Shown piece after piece: positions 6,157 through 15,562 of a DNA stretch of 52,187 bases (within the stretch, counting starts at the first letter, position 1; each line of letters begins with the position of its first letter). This DNA is from an uncultured Sediminicola sp. (GTDB lineage: Bacteria; Bacteroidota; Bacteroidia; Flavobacteriales; Flavobacteriaceae). Under the pieces are notes generated by a model, which made no database searches, was not told where the DNA came from, and saw nothing but the letters and a program-made list of their open reading frames with translations. Made by a program: the position numbers and the translations under genes. The DNA is taken from NCBI GenBank assembly GCA_938039345.1, contig CALHVB010000018.1, forward strand, positions 1 to 52,187, in the 5' to 3' direction.

Positions 6157-8937
6157 ATGTCTGTACTACTAGAAGTTAATCCAAAAGAGAACATCATAAT
6201 TAAAGGTGCTAAACTGCACAATTTAAAAAACATAGATGTTGTAATTCCACGAAATAAATTGGTAGTAATTACTGGATTATCAGGTTCAGGAAAATCCAGT
6301 TTAGCTTTTGATACACTTTATGCAGAAGGCCAAAGACGTTATGTAGAAAGTTTATCATCTTATGCAAGACAGTTTTTAGGAAAACTTAATAAACCAAAAG
6401 TAGATTATATAAAAGGTATTGCACCAGCAATAGCTATAGAACAAAAAGTAAATTCTACAAATCCTAGATCTACTGTAGGTACTACTACAGAAATTTATGA
6501 TTATTTAAAGTTGTTATTTGCTCGTATTGGAAAAACCTATTCTCCTGTTTCTGGTAAACAAGTAAAAAAACATACGGTTACAGATGTGGTTAACCATGTT
6601 AAGAGTTATGCCGACAATACCAAATTACTTTTATTAGCTCCTATAACTATTGCAGAAGACAGAGATACTATTAAATCTTTAGAGCTATTTTCTAAACAAG
6701 GATATGCAAGAATAAAGTTCAATGACAAGGTTTTACGAATAGACCAAGCTCCAGATAATATTGGAAAAGAGTTTTATTTAGTAATAGATCGTATTATAAC
6801 AAAAAATGATGAAGATTTTTATAATCGCTTAGCTAATGCTGTAGATACTACTTTTTTTGAAGGTAAAGGAAGTTGTATTATAGAGGATTTAGAAACACAG
6901 AAACAAAATTATTTTAGTAATAAATTTGAATTAGACGGAATGTCTTTTCTAGAACCAAACGTACATCTTTTTAGTTTTAACAATCCTTATGGAGCTTGTC
7001 CAAAATGTGAAGGTTATGGAGATATTATAGGTATAGATGAAGATTTGGTAATTCCTAATACAGCTCTTTCTATTTATGAAAACGCCATTTTTGCTTGGAG
7101 AGGAGAAAGCATGAGTGCCTATAGAGATGATCTAGTGAATGCTGCCTATAAGTTTGATTTTCCTATTCACAAACCTTGGTTTCAACTATCTGAAGAACAA
7201 AAGCAATTAGTTTGGGATGGCAACTCTTATTTTAATGGCCTCCATGGGTTTTTCTCTATGTTAGAGGAAAAGAGTTATAAAATACAAAACAGAGTAATGC
7301 TCTCTCGTTACCGTGGAAAAACAAAATGTACTAGCTGCCATGGTAAACGCTTACGTAAAGAAACCAACTATGTACAAATAGCTGGGAAATCTATTTCAGA
7401 TTTAGTAGAATTACCTATAGGAGAATTAATTCCGTTTTTTAAAAATATAAACTTATCGGAGCAAGATAACAAAATAGCCTCTCGCTTATTAATAGAAATT
7501 AATAGCAGACTTGGGTTCTTACATAAAGTAGGCTTAAACTACTTAACCTTAAACAGAAAATCTAATACTTTATCGGGTGGCGAAAGTCAGCGTATAAATT
7601 TAGCAACCTCATTAGGTAGTAGTTTGGTAGGTTCTCTGTATATTTTAGATGAACCAAGTATTGGCTTACACCCAAAGGATACCGAGAACTTAATAGATGT
7701 TTTAAAATCGCTTAGAGATATAGGTAATACAGTAATTGTAGTAGAACACGATGAAGATATTATGAAAGCTGCCGACCAAGTAATAGATATAGGTCCGGAA
7801 GCTGGTACGCATGGTGGTAATGTAGTTGCTAATGGCACATTAAAAGATGTTCTAAAATCCTCTTCGCTTACAGCAAGCTATTTAAATGGTACAATGGAAA
7901 TCGCTATTCCTAAAAAGCGTAGACCATACACCAATTATATAGAAATAAAAGGAGCCAGAGAAAATAATCTAAAAAATATAGATGTTACCTTTCCTTTAAA
8001 TGTATTAACAGTAATTACTGGAGTTTCTGGCAGCGGAAAAAGTACCTTAGTAAAAAAACTTCTTTATCCTATTATATTAAAAGAAACGGGAGGTTATGGA
8101 GAAAAAGCAGGTCAGTTTACCGCAGTAGATGGTAAATATAAAACTATAAAAAATGTAGAGTTTGTAGATCAAAACCCAATAGGACGTTCATCTAGATCTA
8201 ATCCTGTTACCTATATAAAAGCTTACGATGATATTAGAACTTTATTTTCATCTCAGAAATTAAGTAAATTAAGAGGCTATAAACCCAAACATTTTTCTTT
8301 TAATGTTGATGGCGGTCGGTGCGAAAAATGTAAGGGAGAAGGAGAAATTACAGTAGAAATGCAATTTATGGCAGATGTGCATTTAGAATGCGATACTTGT
8401 AAAGGAAAACGATTTAAAAAAGAAGTTTTAGAAGTTAAATTTGGAAACGCTTCTATAGACGATATTTTAAATATGACGATTGATGATGCCATTACCTTTT
8501 TTGATGCACACGAACAAACTAAGATTAAAACAAAACTAAAACCTTTACAAGATGTTGGTTTGGGTTATGTAACTCTTGGGCAGTCTTCTTCTACCCTTTC
8601 TGGTGGTGAAGCACAACGTATAAAACTAGCCTCATTCTTAGTAAAAGGTAGTACTAAAGATAAAGCCTTATCTATTTTTGATGAGCCTACTACAGGCTTA
8701 CATTTTCATGATATTAAAAAGTTACTAAAATCTTTCGATGCTTTAATAGATAAAGGACATTCTATTGTTGTAATAGAACATAATATAGACCTTATTAAAT
8801 GTGCCGATTATATTATTGATTTAGGACAAGAAGGTGGTACTAATGGTGGGCAATTAATGGTACAGGGTATTCCTGAAGATATTGTTAAGGATAAAAAGTC
8901 TTACACGGCTAAATATTTAAAAGAGAAGTTGAGTTAG
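6157..8937 (+). CDS. uvrA: Excinuclease ABC subunit A
   Basis: UvrA, the damage-scanning ATPase of nucleotide excision repair, which loads UvrB. Seen in order: Walker A ([20 protein letters not shown]), the UvrB-binding/insertion region, first zinc module (ACPKC ... CTSCHGK), first signature ([12 protein letters not shown]) with Walker B ([13 protein letters not shown]), second Walker A ([15 protein letters not shown]), second zinc module (CEKC ... CDTC), second signature ([12 protein letters not shown]) and Walker B ([15 protein letters not shown]). At 926 aa it is slightly short but complete. It looks like the standard Bacteroidota UvrA rather than the shorter UvrA2, because the insertion region is present. 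Confidence 0.97.
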   Translation: MSVLLEVNPKENIIIKGAKLHNLKNIDVVIPRNKLVVITGLSGSGKSSLAFDTLYAEGQRRYVESLSSYARQFLGKLNKPKVDYIKGIAPAIAIEQKVNSTNPRSTVGTTTEIYDYLKLLFARIGKTYSPVSGKQVKKHTVTDVVNHVKSYADNTKLLLLAPITIAEDRDTIKSLELFSKQGYARIKFNDKVLRIDQAPDNIGKEFYLVIDRIITKNDEDFYNRLANAVDTTFFEGKGSCIIEDLETQKQNYFSNKFELDGMSFLEPNVHLFSFNNPYGACPKCEGYGDIIGIDEDLVIPNTALSIYENAIFAWRGESMSAYRDDLVNAAYKFDFPIHKPWFQLSEEQKQLVWDGNSYFNGLHGFFSMLEEKSYKIQNRVMLSRYRGKTKCTSCHGKRLRKETNYVQIAGKSISDLVELPIGELIPFFKNINLSEQDNKIASRLLIEINSRLGFLHKVGLNYLTLNRKSNTLSGGESQRINLATSLGSSLVGSLYILDEPSIGLHPKDTENLIDVLKSLRDIGNTVIVVEHDEDIMKAADQVIDIGPEAGTHGGNVVANGTLKDVLKSSSLTASYLNGTMEIAIPKKRRPYTNYIEIKGARENNLKNIDVTFPLNVLTVITGVSGSGKSTLVKKLLYPIILKETGGYGEKAGQFTAVDGKYKTIKNVEFVDQNPIGRSSRSNPVTYIKAYDDIRTLFSSQKLSKLRGYKPKHFSFNVDGGRCEKCKGEGEITVEMQFMADVHLECDTCKGKRFKKEVLEVKFGNASIDDILNMTIDDAITFFDAHEQTKIKTKLKPLQDVGLGYVTLGQSSSTLSGGEAQRIKLASFLVKGSTKDKALSIFDEPTTGLHFHDIKKLLKSFDALIDKGHSIVVIEHNIDLIKCADYIIDLGQEGGTNGGQLMVQGIPEDIVKDKKSYTAKYLKEKLS

Positions 8938-8941
8938 ATAC

Positions 8942-9334
8942 ATGAATATAATATTTGAAATAGTTTACAAACTTCTCAAATGGATTTCAGCAATAACTGA
9001 GTTTTCATACAGAGAAATAAACATTATTGTATTTTTTATATTAATTCCTTTACTAATATTTATTATAATAGATAAAATACTAGCCAAAAATTATTTTAAA
9101 ATTGGATTTTTTATAATCACCATAACTACTATAGTTTTAATTGATGATTTTAAAATATTTTCAAGTCAATTGTTTGATAAATCTGTTGACTTTTTAAATT
9201 GGTTTCAAATTATTGGATTAAATTATACTCAGGCTTCAGTTATAATTTGTGTTTTCTCCCCTTTATTAATTCTTTTTATTTTAATGTATACCATGATACA
9301 ATCAAATAAAAAGGCAAACTCATTCTCATTTTAA
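8942..9334 (+). CDS. Small integral membrane protein, unknown
   Basis: A 130-aa very hydrophobic protein with about three membrane segments (roughly residues 25-47, 52-70 and 95-119) and no recognisable family. It begins four bases after the uvrA stop, so it is probably read on the uvrA transcript. Its stop overlaps the stop of the convergent DUF3667 gene in a TTAA. It may be a lineage-specific gene; the function is unknown. Confidence 0.65.
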   Translation: MNIIFEIVYKLLKWISAITEFSYREINIIVFFILIPLLIFIIIDKILAKNYFKIGFFIITITTIVLIDDFKIFSSQLFDKSVDFLNWFQIIGLNYTQASVIICVFSPLLILFILMYTMIQSNKKANSFSF

Positions 9335-10380
9335 TAAAATAAAAACGAAAATACTACCATAGTAACAATAGCCATTGGAATTATAAGCGCTGAAAACACA
9401 AAACCAGTTATACATGCCTTGTAAAAAGTTCTAAATTTACTCTCTTTATAGAATTTCTTTAATGAAATTATAAAATATACAAAAGTAGATAATACTAATA
9501 CCCAATCTATCCAATTAGGCACATCCCAAATAAAATTAGTTCCAATAACAAAACTGAAAACTAAAAAAACAAATGCAAAAAAGTAAAAACTAAATACTAA
9601 ATGATGCGCATAACTGCCTTTTTTCTTAAATAACATATTTATAATCAGAGCAAATATTGGTAATAAGAAAAATAATGCAATTGGTATTTCATTATAAAAA
9701 GTTTGTAGAATACTTCCTCCTTGTTTAGATTTATACAACCTTAGAGATTGACGATAAAAACGTTTTTCAAACCATCCATCGCCTTCCTTTCCCATTACTT
9801 TATAAATAACTTCCTCATCAGCATTTATAGCAATTAATGAATCTATTTCTTTTACAACATAATTCATTTTTAATAATTCATTATTTGTATTTGTAGGATT
9901 AGCCATAGAATCCATTTTCTTTTTTATAACATTCGGAATATATTTCTGTTGCTTTAAATTATTTTGATAATTAATATGTGTAATTGAATCTTTAATTGCT
10001 TGCTCTCTTACATCATCAATATTTAATACTGCACTACTACCTTTTTCGATAGCTTTGTTTAATCCAAAAACATGTTTTTTCTGAATAAAAGAAAACAAAA
10101 AGAAAAATACAACTGTACTAAATAAATACATTTTTGCTGGGTGTAGATACAGCATGCGTTTTCCGCTAATAAATTTAGAAGCTAAATAACCAGGCTTAAA
10201 TAATAAAGGGATTAAACTCCTAAAAAAACGAGCATCAAAAGATAAATAATTGCTTAGTGTATTATAAAATAAAATGCCTACTGTTAATTTTTCTATGGCT
10301 TGTTGCCCGCAAAAAGGACAAAATTTAAAATTTTCTTTAAATTGCTCTTCACAATTTTTACAGGTTACTAAATTCTTCAT
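9331..10380 (-). CDS. DUF3667 zinc-ribbon membrane protein
   Basis: 349 aa. An N-terminal zinc ribbon (C7-x2-C10 and C21-x2-C24 in TCKNC ... FCPFCG) is followed by a conserved block (FDARFFRSLIPLLFKPGYLASKF) and a membrane helix, then a soluble central part and about four C-terminal helices. This is the DUF3667 layout of Bacteroidota inner-membrane proteins of unknown role. The central soluble segment (about residues 105-215) is low in similarity to anything I know. Confidence 0.8.
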   Translation of the reverse strand: MKNLVTCKNCEEQFKENFKFCPFCGQQAIEKLTVGILFYNTLSNYLSFDARFFRSLIPLLFKPGYLASKFISGKRMLYLHPAKMYLFSTVVFFFLFSFIQKKHVFGLNKAIEKGSSAVLNIDDVREQAIKDSITHINYQNNLKQQKYIPNVIKKKMDSMANPTNTNNELLKMNYVVKEIDSLIAINADEEVIYKVMGKEGDGWFEKRFYRQSLRLYKSKQGGSILQTFYNEIPIALFFLLPIFALIINMLFKKKGSYAHHLVFSFYFFAFVFLVFSFVIGTNFIWDVPNWIDWVLVLSTFVYFIISLKKFYKESKFRTFYKACITGFVFSALIIPMAIVTMVVFSFLFY

Positions 10381-10430
10381 TAAAATAAATTAATGTCTCA
10401 AAGAAAAGTATTTAATTAAAATTAAAAAAA

Positions 10431-11582
10431 TTAATTATTAAGCATCTTATAACTTTCATCAATATAACTATAAAAATCTTCGGCATGTAAACTTCCGTTT
10501 TTTGCTTTACCTCTATGGTGCCCTAAACGAACGATAATAATATTATCTTCAGGTATACTAATTACATATTGCCCTAGTATACCACGCATATAGCTTATTT
10601 TTTTGCCTTTATAAGTCTCTAACCATAATCCATAACCATAATTAGCAGACTCTTTAAACCTTGGTTTCTGAGCTAGTACAGCTAATTCTTTAGGTATTAT
10701 TTGTTCTCCATTCCAATTTCCATTCTGAGACCATAAACGTCCAAACTTTGCAAAATCTCTGGCATTACTAGCAATACAACAAAAAGCTTTTTCCATTCCG
10801 CTTTCCTCACTATCTAACTGCCATTGTGCGTTTTGGTTCATCCCCATTGGTTTCCAAAAACTTTCACTTAAATAGTTTGTTAGTGTTTTTTCAGTAGCTT
10901 TTTCTATTACCATACCTAATAATTGTGTAGCTCCACTTAAATATTTATAAGATGTTCCTGGTTTTTCTACTACTTGTAAATCTAGTATTGTTTGTCTTAT
11001 ATTATCGGCATAATTAGCTCTTGCTGTTAATGAAAATGGACTAGAATAACTTTCTACCCAATTTAAGCCCGATGCCATGGAAGATAAATCTCCTACTGTA
11101 AGTTCTGCTACATATTCCCCTCCTATTTCGGGTAAAAAATCAGTAACAGGAGTATCTATACTTTCTATATAACCATCACCAATGGCTTTAAAAAGTAAAG
11201 CTGTAGTAATACTCTTTGCCATGGAAAAGGAATTTGTTTCACTTTGTGCACTGTACTCTTCTGCATAGTTTTCATACCATATTTTATTATCCTTTATAAT
11301 AAGAAAAGCTACTGTGCCTAATTCTTTATTTACAGCATTTAATCTTTTTGTTGATGTTATGGTATTATAGTCTGCATGATGTTTCCATTCTTTAATATTT
11401 CCATTCTCTATAGTACGTGTATCAAAATGTGGTGTATCGTCTATATAAGCTGTTTTATGTCCTGTTAAATATACAATACGAACTCCTCTTAAAATATACT
11501 CATAATCAAAAATGTAAAGTAAGATTACTAGTAAAGCTAAAAAAATACCTAGACCTTTTAAAAATTTTAAAAATCGTTTCAT
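10431..11582 (-). CDS. Membrane-anchored serine hydrolase (class C beta-lactamase family)
   Basis: 383 aa with an N-terminal anchor (residues 9-26) and a periplasmic beta-lactamase/transpeptidase-like domain. The nucleophile motif S-x-x-K is SMAK (S120-K123). The second motif Y-x-S is in YLSGATQLLG, matching YSNxGYxLLG of the family. Such proteins are usually esterases or peptidases rather than drug-hydrolysing enzymes; the substrate is unknown. Its start codon overlaps the stop of the upstream SRPBCC gene by four bases (ATGA), so the two are translationally coupled. Confidence 0.88.
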   Translation of the reverse strand: MKRFLKFLKGLGIFLALLVILLYIFDYEYILRGVRIVYLTGHKTAYIDDTPHFDTRTIENGNIKEWKHHADYNTITSTKRLNAVNKELGTVAFLIIKDNKIWYENYAEEYSAQSETNSFSMAKSITTALLFKAIGDGYIESIDTPVTDFLPEIGGEYVAELTVGDLSSMASGLNWVESYSSPFSLTARANYADNIRQTILDLQVVEKPGTSYKYLSGATQLLGMVIEKATEKTLTNYLSESFWKPMGMNQNAQWQLDSEESGMEKAFCCIASNARDFAKFGRLWSQNGNWNGEQIIPKELAVLAQKPRFKESANYGYGLWLETYKGKKISYMRGILGQYVISIPEDNIIIVRLGHHRGKAKNGSLHAEDFYSYIDESYKMLNN

Positions 11583-12070
11583 TTTAAATTATTGTTTGTT
11601 GCTACTAAAGGTATCCATTTATTAGATTCTGAATAATCTTTAATGGTTTGGTTTCTTTTTTCTAGCAAATTCTTCATGTATTTTTCAAGAAATAGTTTAT
11701 CTGCTATGACTCCTAAAATACCTAAAGGAGATTCATAATCAAATATATCTATCATTTCTGTTGCAGTACCAACTTTATTAAAAATATGCTGATGTTTAAA
11801 CCTTTTAAAAGTTCCACTAATCATCTCATCCACAAAATAATTGGGAGCATTATAGGCTGTAATTTTAGAAGTTAATACCTGGTAAAAACCAAAGTGTTTG
11901 GCTTTCCAAGTTACAGATTGGTTTAGTCCTATTAATCCTCTTGTAATACCATCTATAGCTTCTTCATCTGTATGTTTGGTAGATATTTTGTGTAAATCAA
12001 TACTTCTAGATAAATCAAATACAATTCCCCTATTGGCATTTATAATCGTTTTTAATTTAATCTTTGGCAT
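11579..12070 (-). CDS. SRPBCC (START/Bet v1-like) family protein
   Basis: 163 aa, starting MPKIKLKTIINANRGIVFDLSRSIDLHKIS, the usual first strand and helix of the SRPBCC ligand-binding fold. The later stretch FKRFKHQHIFNKVGTATEMIDIFDYESP fits the polyketide-cyclase-like subgroup sometimes misnamed 'cell division inhibitor'. It probably binds a small hydrophobic ligand. It is the first gene of a pair with the serine hydrolase, overlapping by four bases, and lies about 40 bases after the GNAT gene. Confidence 0.8.
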   Translation of the reverse strand: MPKIKLKTIINANRGIVFDLSRSIDLHKISTKHTDEEAIDGITRGLIGLNQSVTWKAKHFGFYQVLTSKITAYNAPNYFVDEMISGTFKRFKHQHIFNKVGTATEMIDIFDYESPLGILGVIADKLFLEKYMKNLLEKRNQTIKDYSESNKWIPLVATNNNLK

Positions 12071-12108
12071 TAGTTTTTAATATGTAATAACGGTTTTAAA
12101 TTTCTAAT

Positions 12109-12564
12109 CTAATTTAGTTCTTTCTCAAAACAGATACTATTTTCTGCCTTTATATATTCCCCAAAATTGGGAATCGTTTTGTAATTATTCTTTTTATAAA
12201 ATCCAATGGCGTATGGTTTATCTTTAAGCGTTTCTAGGATACATTTTTTAAAATTAAGCTCAATAGCCCATTTTTCTAATTCATTTAACACTAGTGTTGC
12301 AATTCCTTTTCCTCTATAAGTAGGCTTAATATACATTCTTTTAATTTCTACTGCTTTAGGAGAATATTCTTTAATTCCTCCACAACCAACTGGGTTTTGC
12401 TCTTCATCATAAACAATAACTGTATACTTTATTTTATCAATAGCATTTAGTTCTCCATAGAAAGAAGTTTCTTCTTTATAATATATTTCTAAATCTAAGT
12501 CTAATTCTCTAATCAATTTTTGGAAATCTATATGACTAGAATCTGCCCTTTTTATACTTACCAT
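12109..12564 (-). CDS. GNAT family N-acetyltransferase
   Basis: 151 aa with the acetyl-CoA-binding motif A region (MYIKPTYRGKGIATLVLNELEKWA; R/Q-x-x-G-x-G/A seen as RGKGIA) and the motif B strand-helix (CILETLKDKPYAIGFYKKNNYK). The substrate cannot be predicted. It is the first gene of a probable three-gene minus-strand run with the SRPBCC and serine hydrolase genes. Confidence 0.9.
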   Translation of the reverse strand: MVSIKRADSSHIDFQKLIRELDLDLEIYYKEETSFYGELNAIDKIKYTVIVYDEEQNPVGCGGIKEYSPKAVEIKRMYIKPTYRGKGIATLVLNELEKWAIELNFKKCILETLKDKPYAIGFYKKNNYKTIPNFGEYIKAENSICFEKELN

Positions 12565-12743
12565 TTTTTATGTTGTATAATATTAATTGCTCCTTATTAT
12601 ACCCTAAAAATAAACCAATAAATAAGCTATTAGACAAAAAACTATGAAAAAATACCCTAGAAAATAGAAGTTTTATATCCTAAATATAAAAAACAGAAAA
12701 AACCAAATAGCTTAAACACCTAATAATCAGTAGTTTTATTTTT

Positions 12744-12760
12744 TTGGCACGCTGTTTGTA
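12744..12760 (+). promoter_or_regulatory. Sigma-54 (RpoN) type -24/-12 promoter
   Basis: TTGGCACG, four bases, then TTGTA, compared with the consensus TTGGCACG-N4-TTGCW: every position matches except C to T in the -12 dinucleotide. The predicted start of transcription is near 12771, giving a leader of about 44 bases before the ATG at 12815. The TAnnTTTG housekeeping element is not matched here (TATACTTTG has one base too many). Confidence 0.6.
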
Positions 12761-12814
12761 ATATACTTTGCAAGTGTGACTATTTCCACTTGATAATTTT
12801 TAAAACCTTATATC

Positions 12815-14005
12815 ATGAAAAATTTAATACTCCTTTTTACAGCCCTTATTTTTGGTGCTCAGAGTACTATGGCTAATACAGTAGATGATAAGGTTGCAAT
12901 CCGCAATGCTTATAACTACAATAACTCATTTATTTTTGTAGAAAACGGCATTACGTTTTCAGTTTACCCAGATGGTGAATTTGATTTTTATATAGAGAAT
13001 AGATCTAGATTTAGTGCTAATGCAAACTTTAATAATGTAAGTATTACTTATAATTCTGGATACGATTATAACGCTTACGTACAGTATGATGATTATGGAG
13101 CGGTAATACAAGTAGAAAATGTTCCTGTATACTACGATTATTACGGTCGTGTAGCAACAATAGGTAATATAGATGTACGCTACGTAAACAACAGAGTAAA
13201 TCGTGTTGGTGGTTTAAATGTATATTATAATAGAGGTGTGTATAGCCACTGTAATGGATATATAAATGATTTTAACAGACGTTATGTATACAGACCTTTT
13301 CATAGATACTTTGCAAGACCAGCTGTTAATCTTTGTCTTGTAAACTACAGACCTTACAGAAGGTATTATACGCCAATACGTTATAGCTATTATAGACCTT
13401 ATAGAAATAACTTTAGAAGATCTTATGCTAAAATTGGTCACCGTTACAACTATAATAATAGATCTCATTATAAAAGAGAAAAAATTTATAGAAATGATAA
13501 AAGAGCTGTAGCTCGTGATTATAGAAGCAACAGAAGTGATGGTTACAGAAAGTCTAACGCTAATTATAGAAGTAATAGAACTGATGGATACAGAACATCT
13601 AATATCAAAAACACTAGAGATAACAGAGCCGTAACTCGTAGTTCTGATTATAATAGAAAAAACGATTATAGAAGTTCTACTATAAAAAATAGTAACTACC
13701 ATAAAGGTGAAACTACTAGATACACAAAGTCTCCTACACAAAGAACTGTGACTAAAAGAGAAGTAACTAGAACCCCTGGTAATACTACTATAAAAAGAAG
13801 CACTACTACATATAGAAAACCTGTAGTAAAAAATAATAATAGAGCCGTAACAAGTACTACTAGAACACAGAGAACTGTTACTCCAAGAGCTACTACTCCT
13901 AGTAGAAGCTATAGAAGCTCAGGTGCCACTAGAAGTTCGCAAAGAACAGTTAGTGCACCACAAAGAAGTAAAACTACTACTTCTACATACAGAAGTCGTA
14001 GATAA
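12815..14005 (+). CDS. Secreted Tyr/Arg-rich basic protein
   Basis: 396 aa. A Sec signal peptide (MKNLILLFTALIFGAQSTMA) precedes an ordered N-terminal domain rich in Tyr, Asn and beta-type sequence with the core FVENGITFSVYPDGEFDFY (about residues 41-59). A long, very basic, low-complexity tail follows from about residue 160, rich in Arg, Tyr, Ser, Thr and Asn, with imperfect repeats of the form NYRSNR-T/S-DGYR. Similar architecture (globular N-domain plus basic disordered tail) occurs in Flavobacteriia proteins of unknown function. The tail would bind polyanions such as LPS, DNA or polysaccharide; this is inference. A sigma-54-like promoter precedes it. Confidence 0.85.
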   Translation: MKNLILLFTALIFGAQSTMANTVDDKVAIRNAYNYNNSFIFVENGITFSVYPDGEFDFYIENRSRFSANANFNNVSITYNSGYDYNAYVQYDDYGAVIQVENVPVYYDYYGRVATIGNIDVRYVNNRVNRVGGLNVYYNRGVYSHCNGYINDFNRRYVYRPFHRYFARPAVNLCLVNYRPYRRYYTPIRYSYYRPYRNNFRRSYAKIGHRYNYNNRSHYKREKIYRNDKRAVARDYRSNRSDGYRKSNANYRSNRTDGYRTSNIKNTRDNRAVTRSSDYNRKNDYRSSTIKNSNYHKGETTRYTKSPTQRTVTKREVTRTPGNTTIKRSTTTYRKPVVKNNNRAVTSTTRTQRTVTPRATTPSRSYRSSGATRSSQRTVSAPQRSKTTTSTYRSRR

Positions 14006-14037
14006 AGATTGTTTTTAGGTTGGTTAGTTGTATAAGG

Positions 14038-14072
14038 CTCCGCAGAGAATTTATTCCTGCGGAGTTTTTTTT
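14038..14072 (+). terminator. Rho-independent terminator
   Basis: CTCCGCAG / CTGCGGAG stem (14038-14045 and 14057-14064), 11-base loop, then T8. It ends the Tyr/Arg-rich gene. Confidence 0.92.
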
Positions 14073-14098
14073 ATTATTATGATTGTAACTCCAATTAT

Positions 14099-15562
14099 TT
14101 ACTTTCTCTTGTTAAGGAATTTAGAAAGAACGCCATAAACATCATCGGATATTTTAAACTTATAAATTACACCTACAAAAAGTAACACTATTAAAAGGCT
14201 CTTTATTATAATATTAAATACTGGGTTAAATGGTAACTGTAAAAAATAAAAGCCTACTCCTAAAACTATTAATAATAATAAAACTTTAGCTGTATCTATA
14301 CTAAAAGGCAAAATATTAAACTTAATTTTTACAAATATAATTTTTAGGATATTATAAATACTTATAGCCAAAAAAGTAGCATAAGCAGCTCCTATAAGTC
14401 CGTAATTAGGAATTAGCCACATATTAAATAATATAGTACATATGGCCAAAAAAGCTCCCAAAAACATTACCGTTTTATAATAATCGGAATTGTACAAGAT
14501 AGCATTTACGTTTCCTAACAAGGCATCAAACACTTTTGCTAAGCCTATTAAAAGTACTACTAAAAATCCTTTACTATAATTTTCTGGTAAAAAGGTGTAT
14601 AAATCATTCAGGTTTAAAATAATCAACAAATAAATAAGTCCTGCTACTATAAACAAGGTTAGTGAACTTCTTTGATACAGTTGCTTTAATGCTATTGTAT
14701 CCTTTCTATTCATTATTTCCCCTGTTAAAGGATAGGCTATTTGGTGCATTGCTCTAGATGGTACAGCAATAACGGTAGCGATAAAAATGGCAACACTATA
14801 ATAGGCTACATTCTCAATTTTTATATACTGATTTATCATTACTTTATCTACCTCTAACAATATAGCCGCTGCCGATGCTCCTAATATAATTAGTGAACTA
14901 TAGCTTAATATTAATTTTGTGTTTGCTGGGAAATTAAAGTTTAGTTTAGGCTTTCTTAAATAGTAAGCATATACTTTCATAATAAGAGTTCTAAGTATAT
15001 AAACAACCACTAATGCTTTTAAAAAGGTTTCTACTGAAATAATTTTAAAATAAACAAGTATCAGTAATATACTTACACAAAGCCTAACAAACACTTCTTT
15101 CATAAAATTTCCAAAAACCGATTTCATTTGCACTTTTGCCCAAGCATAAAACACTTCAAAATAGGCCATTGCCATACCAACAAGGAAAATATACCAGATA
15201 TACCCTTTTACAATAGGATTTTTTTTAGATAAAAAACTACCAATAACATCATAAGAAACATATGAAATTATTACTATAGGAAATATTAATACTAAGGGTA
15301 GTAGCAACATTAAGGTTAAAAAAGCATCTATGTCTATTGATTCTTTTTTATAACCACTATAAAACTTGATCATAGTATTTGGTACTCCAAATGCTAATAT
15401 GGGCATTAAAACTGCCGCTGCGGATAGTAGAACTCCTACCAAACCATAATATTCATCGGTTAAAAAACGGGTATATAAAAACAAGGTATTTATAGCGCCT
15501 ATTCCAAAGCCTAAATACGTAACTAAAGTGTTTTTAAAAGACTGCTTTAAAACAATTCCCAT
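14099..15562 (-). CDS. Polysaccharide flippase (Wzx/MOP superfamily)
   Basis: 487 aa with about 12-14 membrane segments throughout, beginning GIVLKQSFKNTLVTYLGFGIGAINTLFLYTRF, the usual start of O-antigen/teichoic-acid type flippases. It likely moves undecaprenyl-linked oligosaccharides across the inner membrane. Its ATG overlaps the stop of the upstream glycosyltransferase by one base (TAATG), so it is the last gene of a coupled three-gene operon with YfhO and GT4. Confidence 0.92.
   Translation of the reverse strand: MGIVLKQSFKNTLVTYLGFGIGAINTLFLYTRFLTDEYYGLVGVLLSAAAVLMPILAFGVPNTMIKFYSGYKKESIDIDAFLTLMLLLPLVLIFPIVIISYVSYDVIGSFLSKKNPIVKGYIWYIFLVGMAMAYFEVFYAWAKVQMKSVFGNFMKEVFVRLCVSILLILVYFKIISVETFLKALVVVYILRTLIMKVYAYYLRKPKLNFNFPANTKLILSYSSLIILGASAAAILLEVDKVMINQYIKIENVAYYSVAIFIATVIAVPSRAMHQIAYPLTGEIMNRKDTIALKQLYQRSSLTLFIVAGLIYLLIILNLNDLYTFLPENYSKGFLVVLLIGLAKVFDALLGNVNAILYNSDYYKTVMFLGAFLAICTILFNMWLIPNYGLIGAAYATFLAISIYNILKIIFVKIKFNILPFSIDTAKVLLLLIVLGVGFYFLQLPFNPVFNIIIKSLLIVLLFVGVIYKFKISDDVYGVLSKFLNKRK

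Noticed and set aside
12744..12770. Housekeeping -33/-7 promoter for the Tyr/Arg-rich gene
   Set aside because: TATACTTTG has three bases between TA and TTTG instead of two, while the sigma-54 elements match at nearly every position.
13214..13741. Long minus-strand ORF (175 codons) antisense to the Tyr/Arg-rich gene
   Set aside because: Its Ser/Ile/Thr-rich product is the mirror of low-complexity Arg/Tyr codons; the plus frame has a signal peptide, promoter and terminator.
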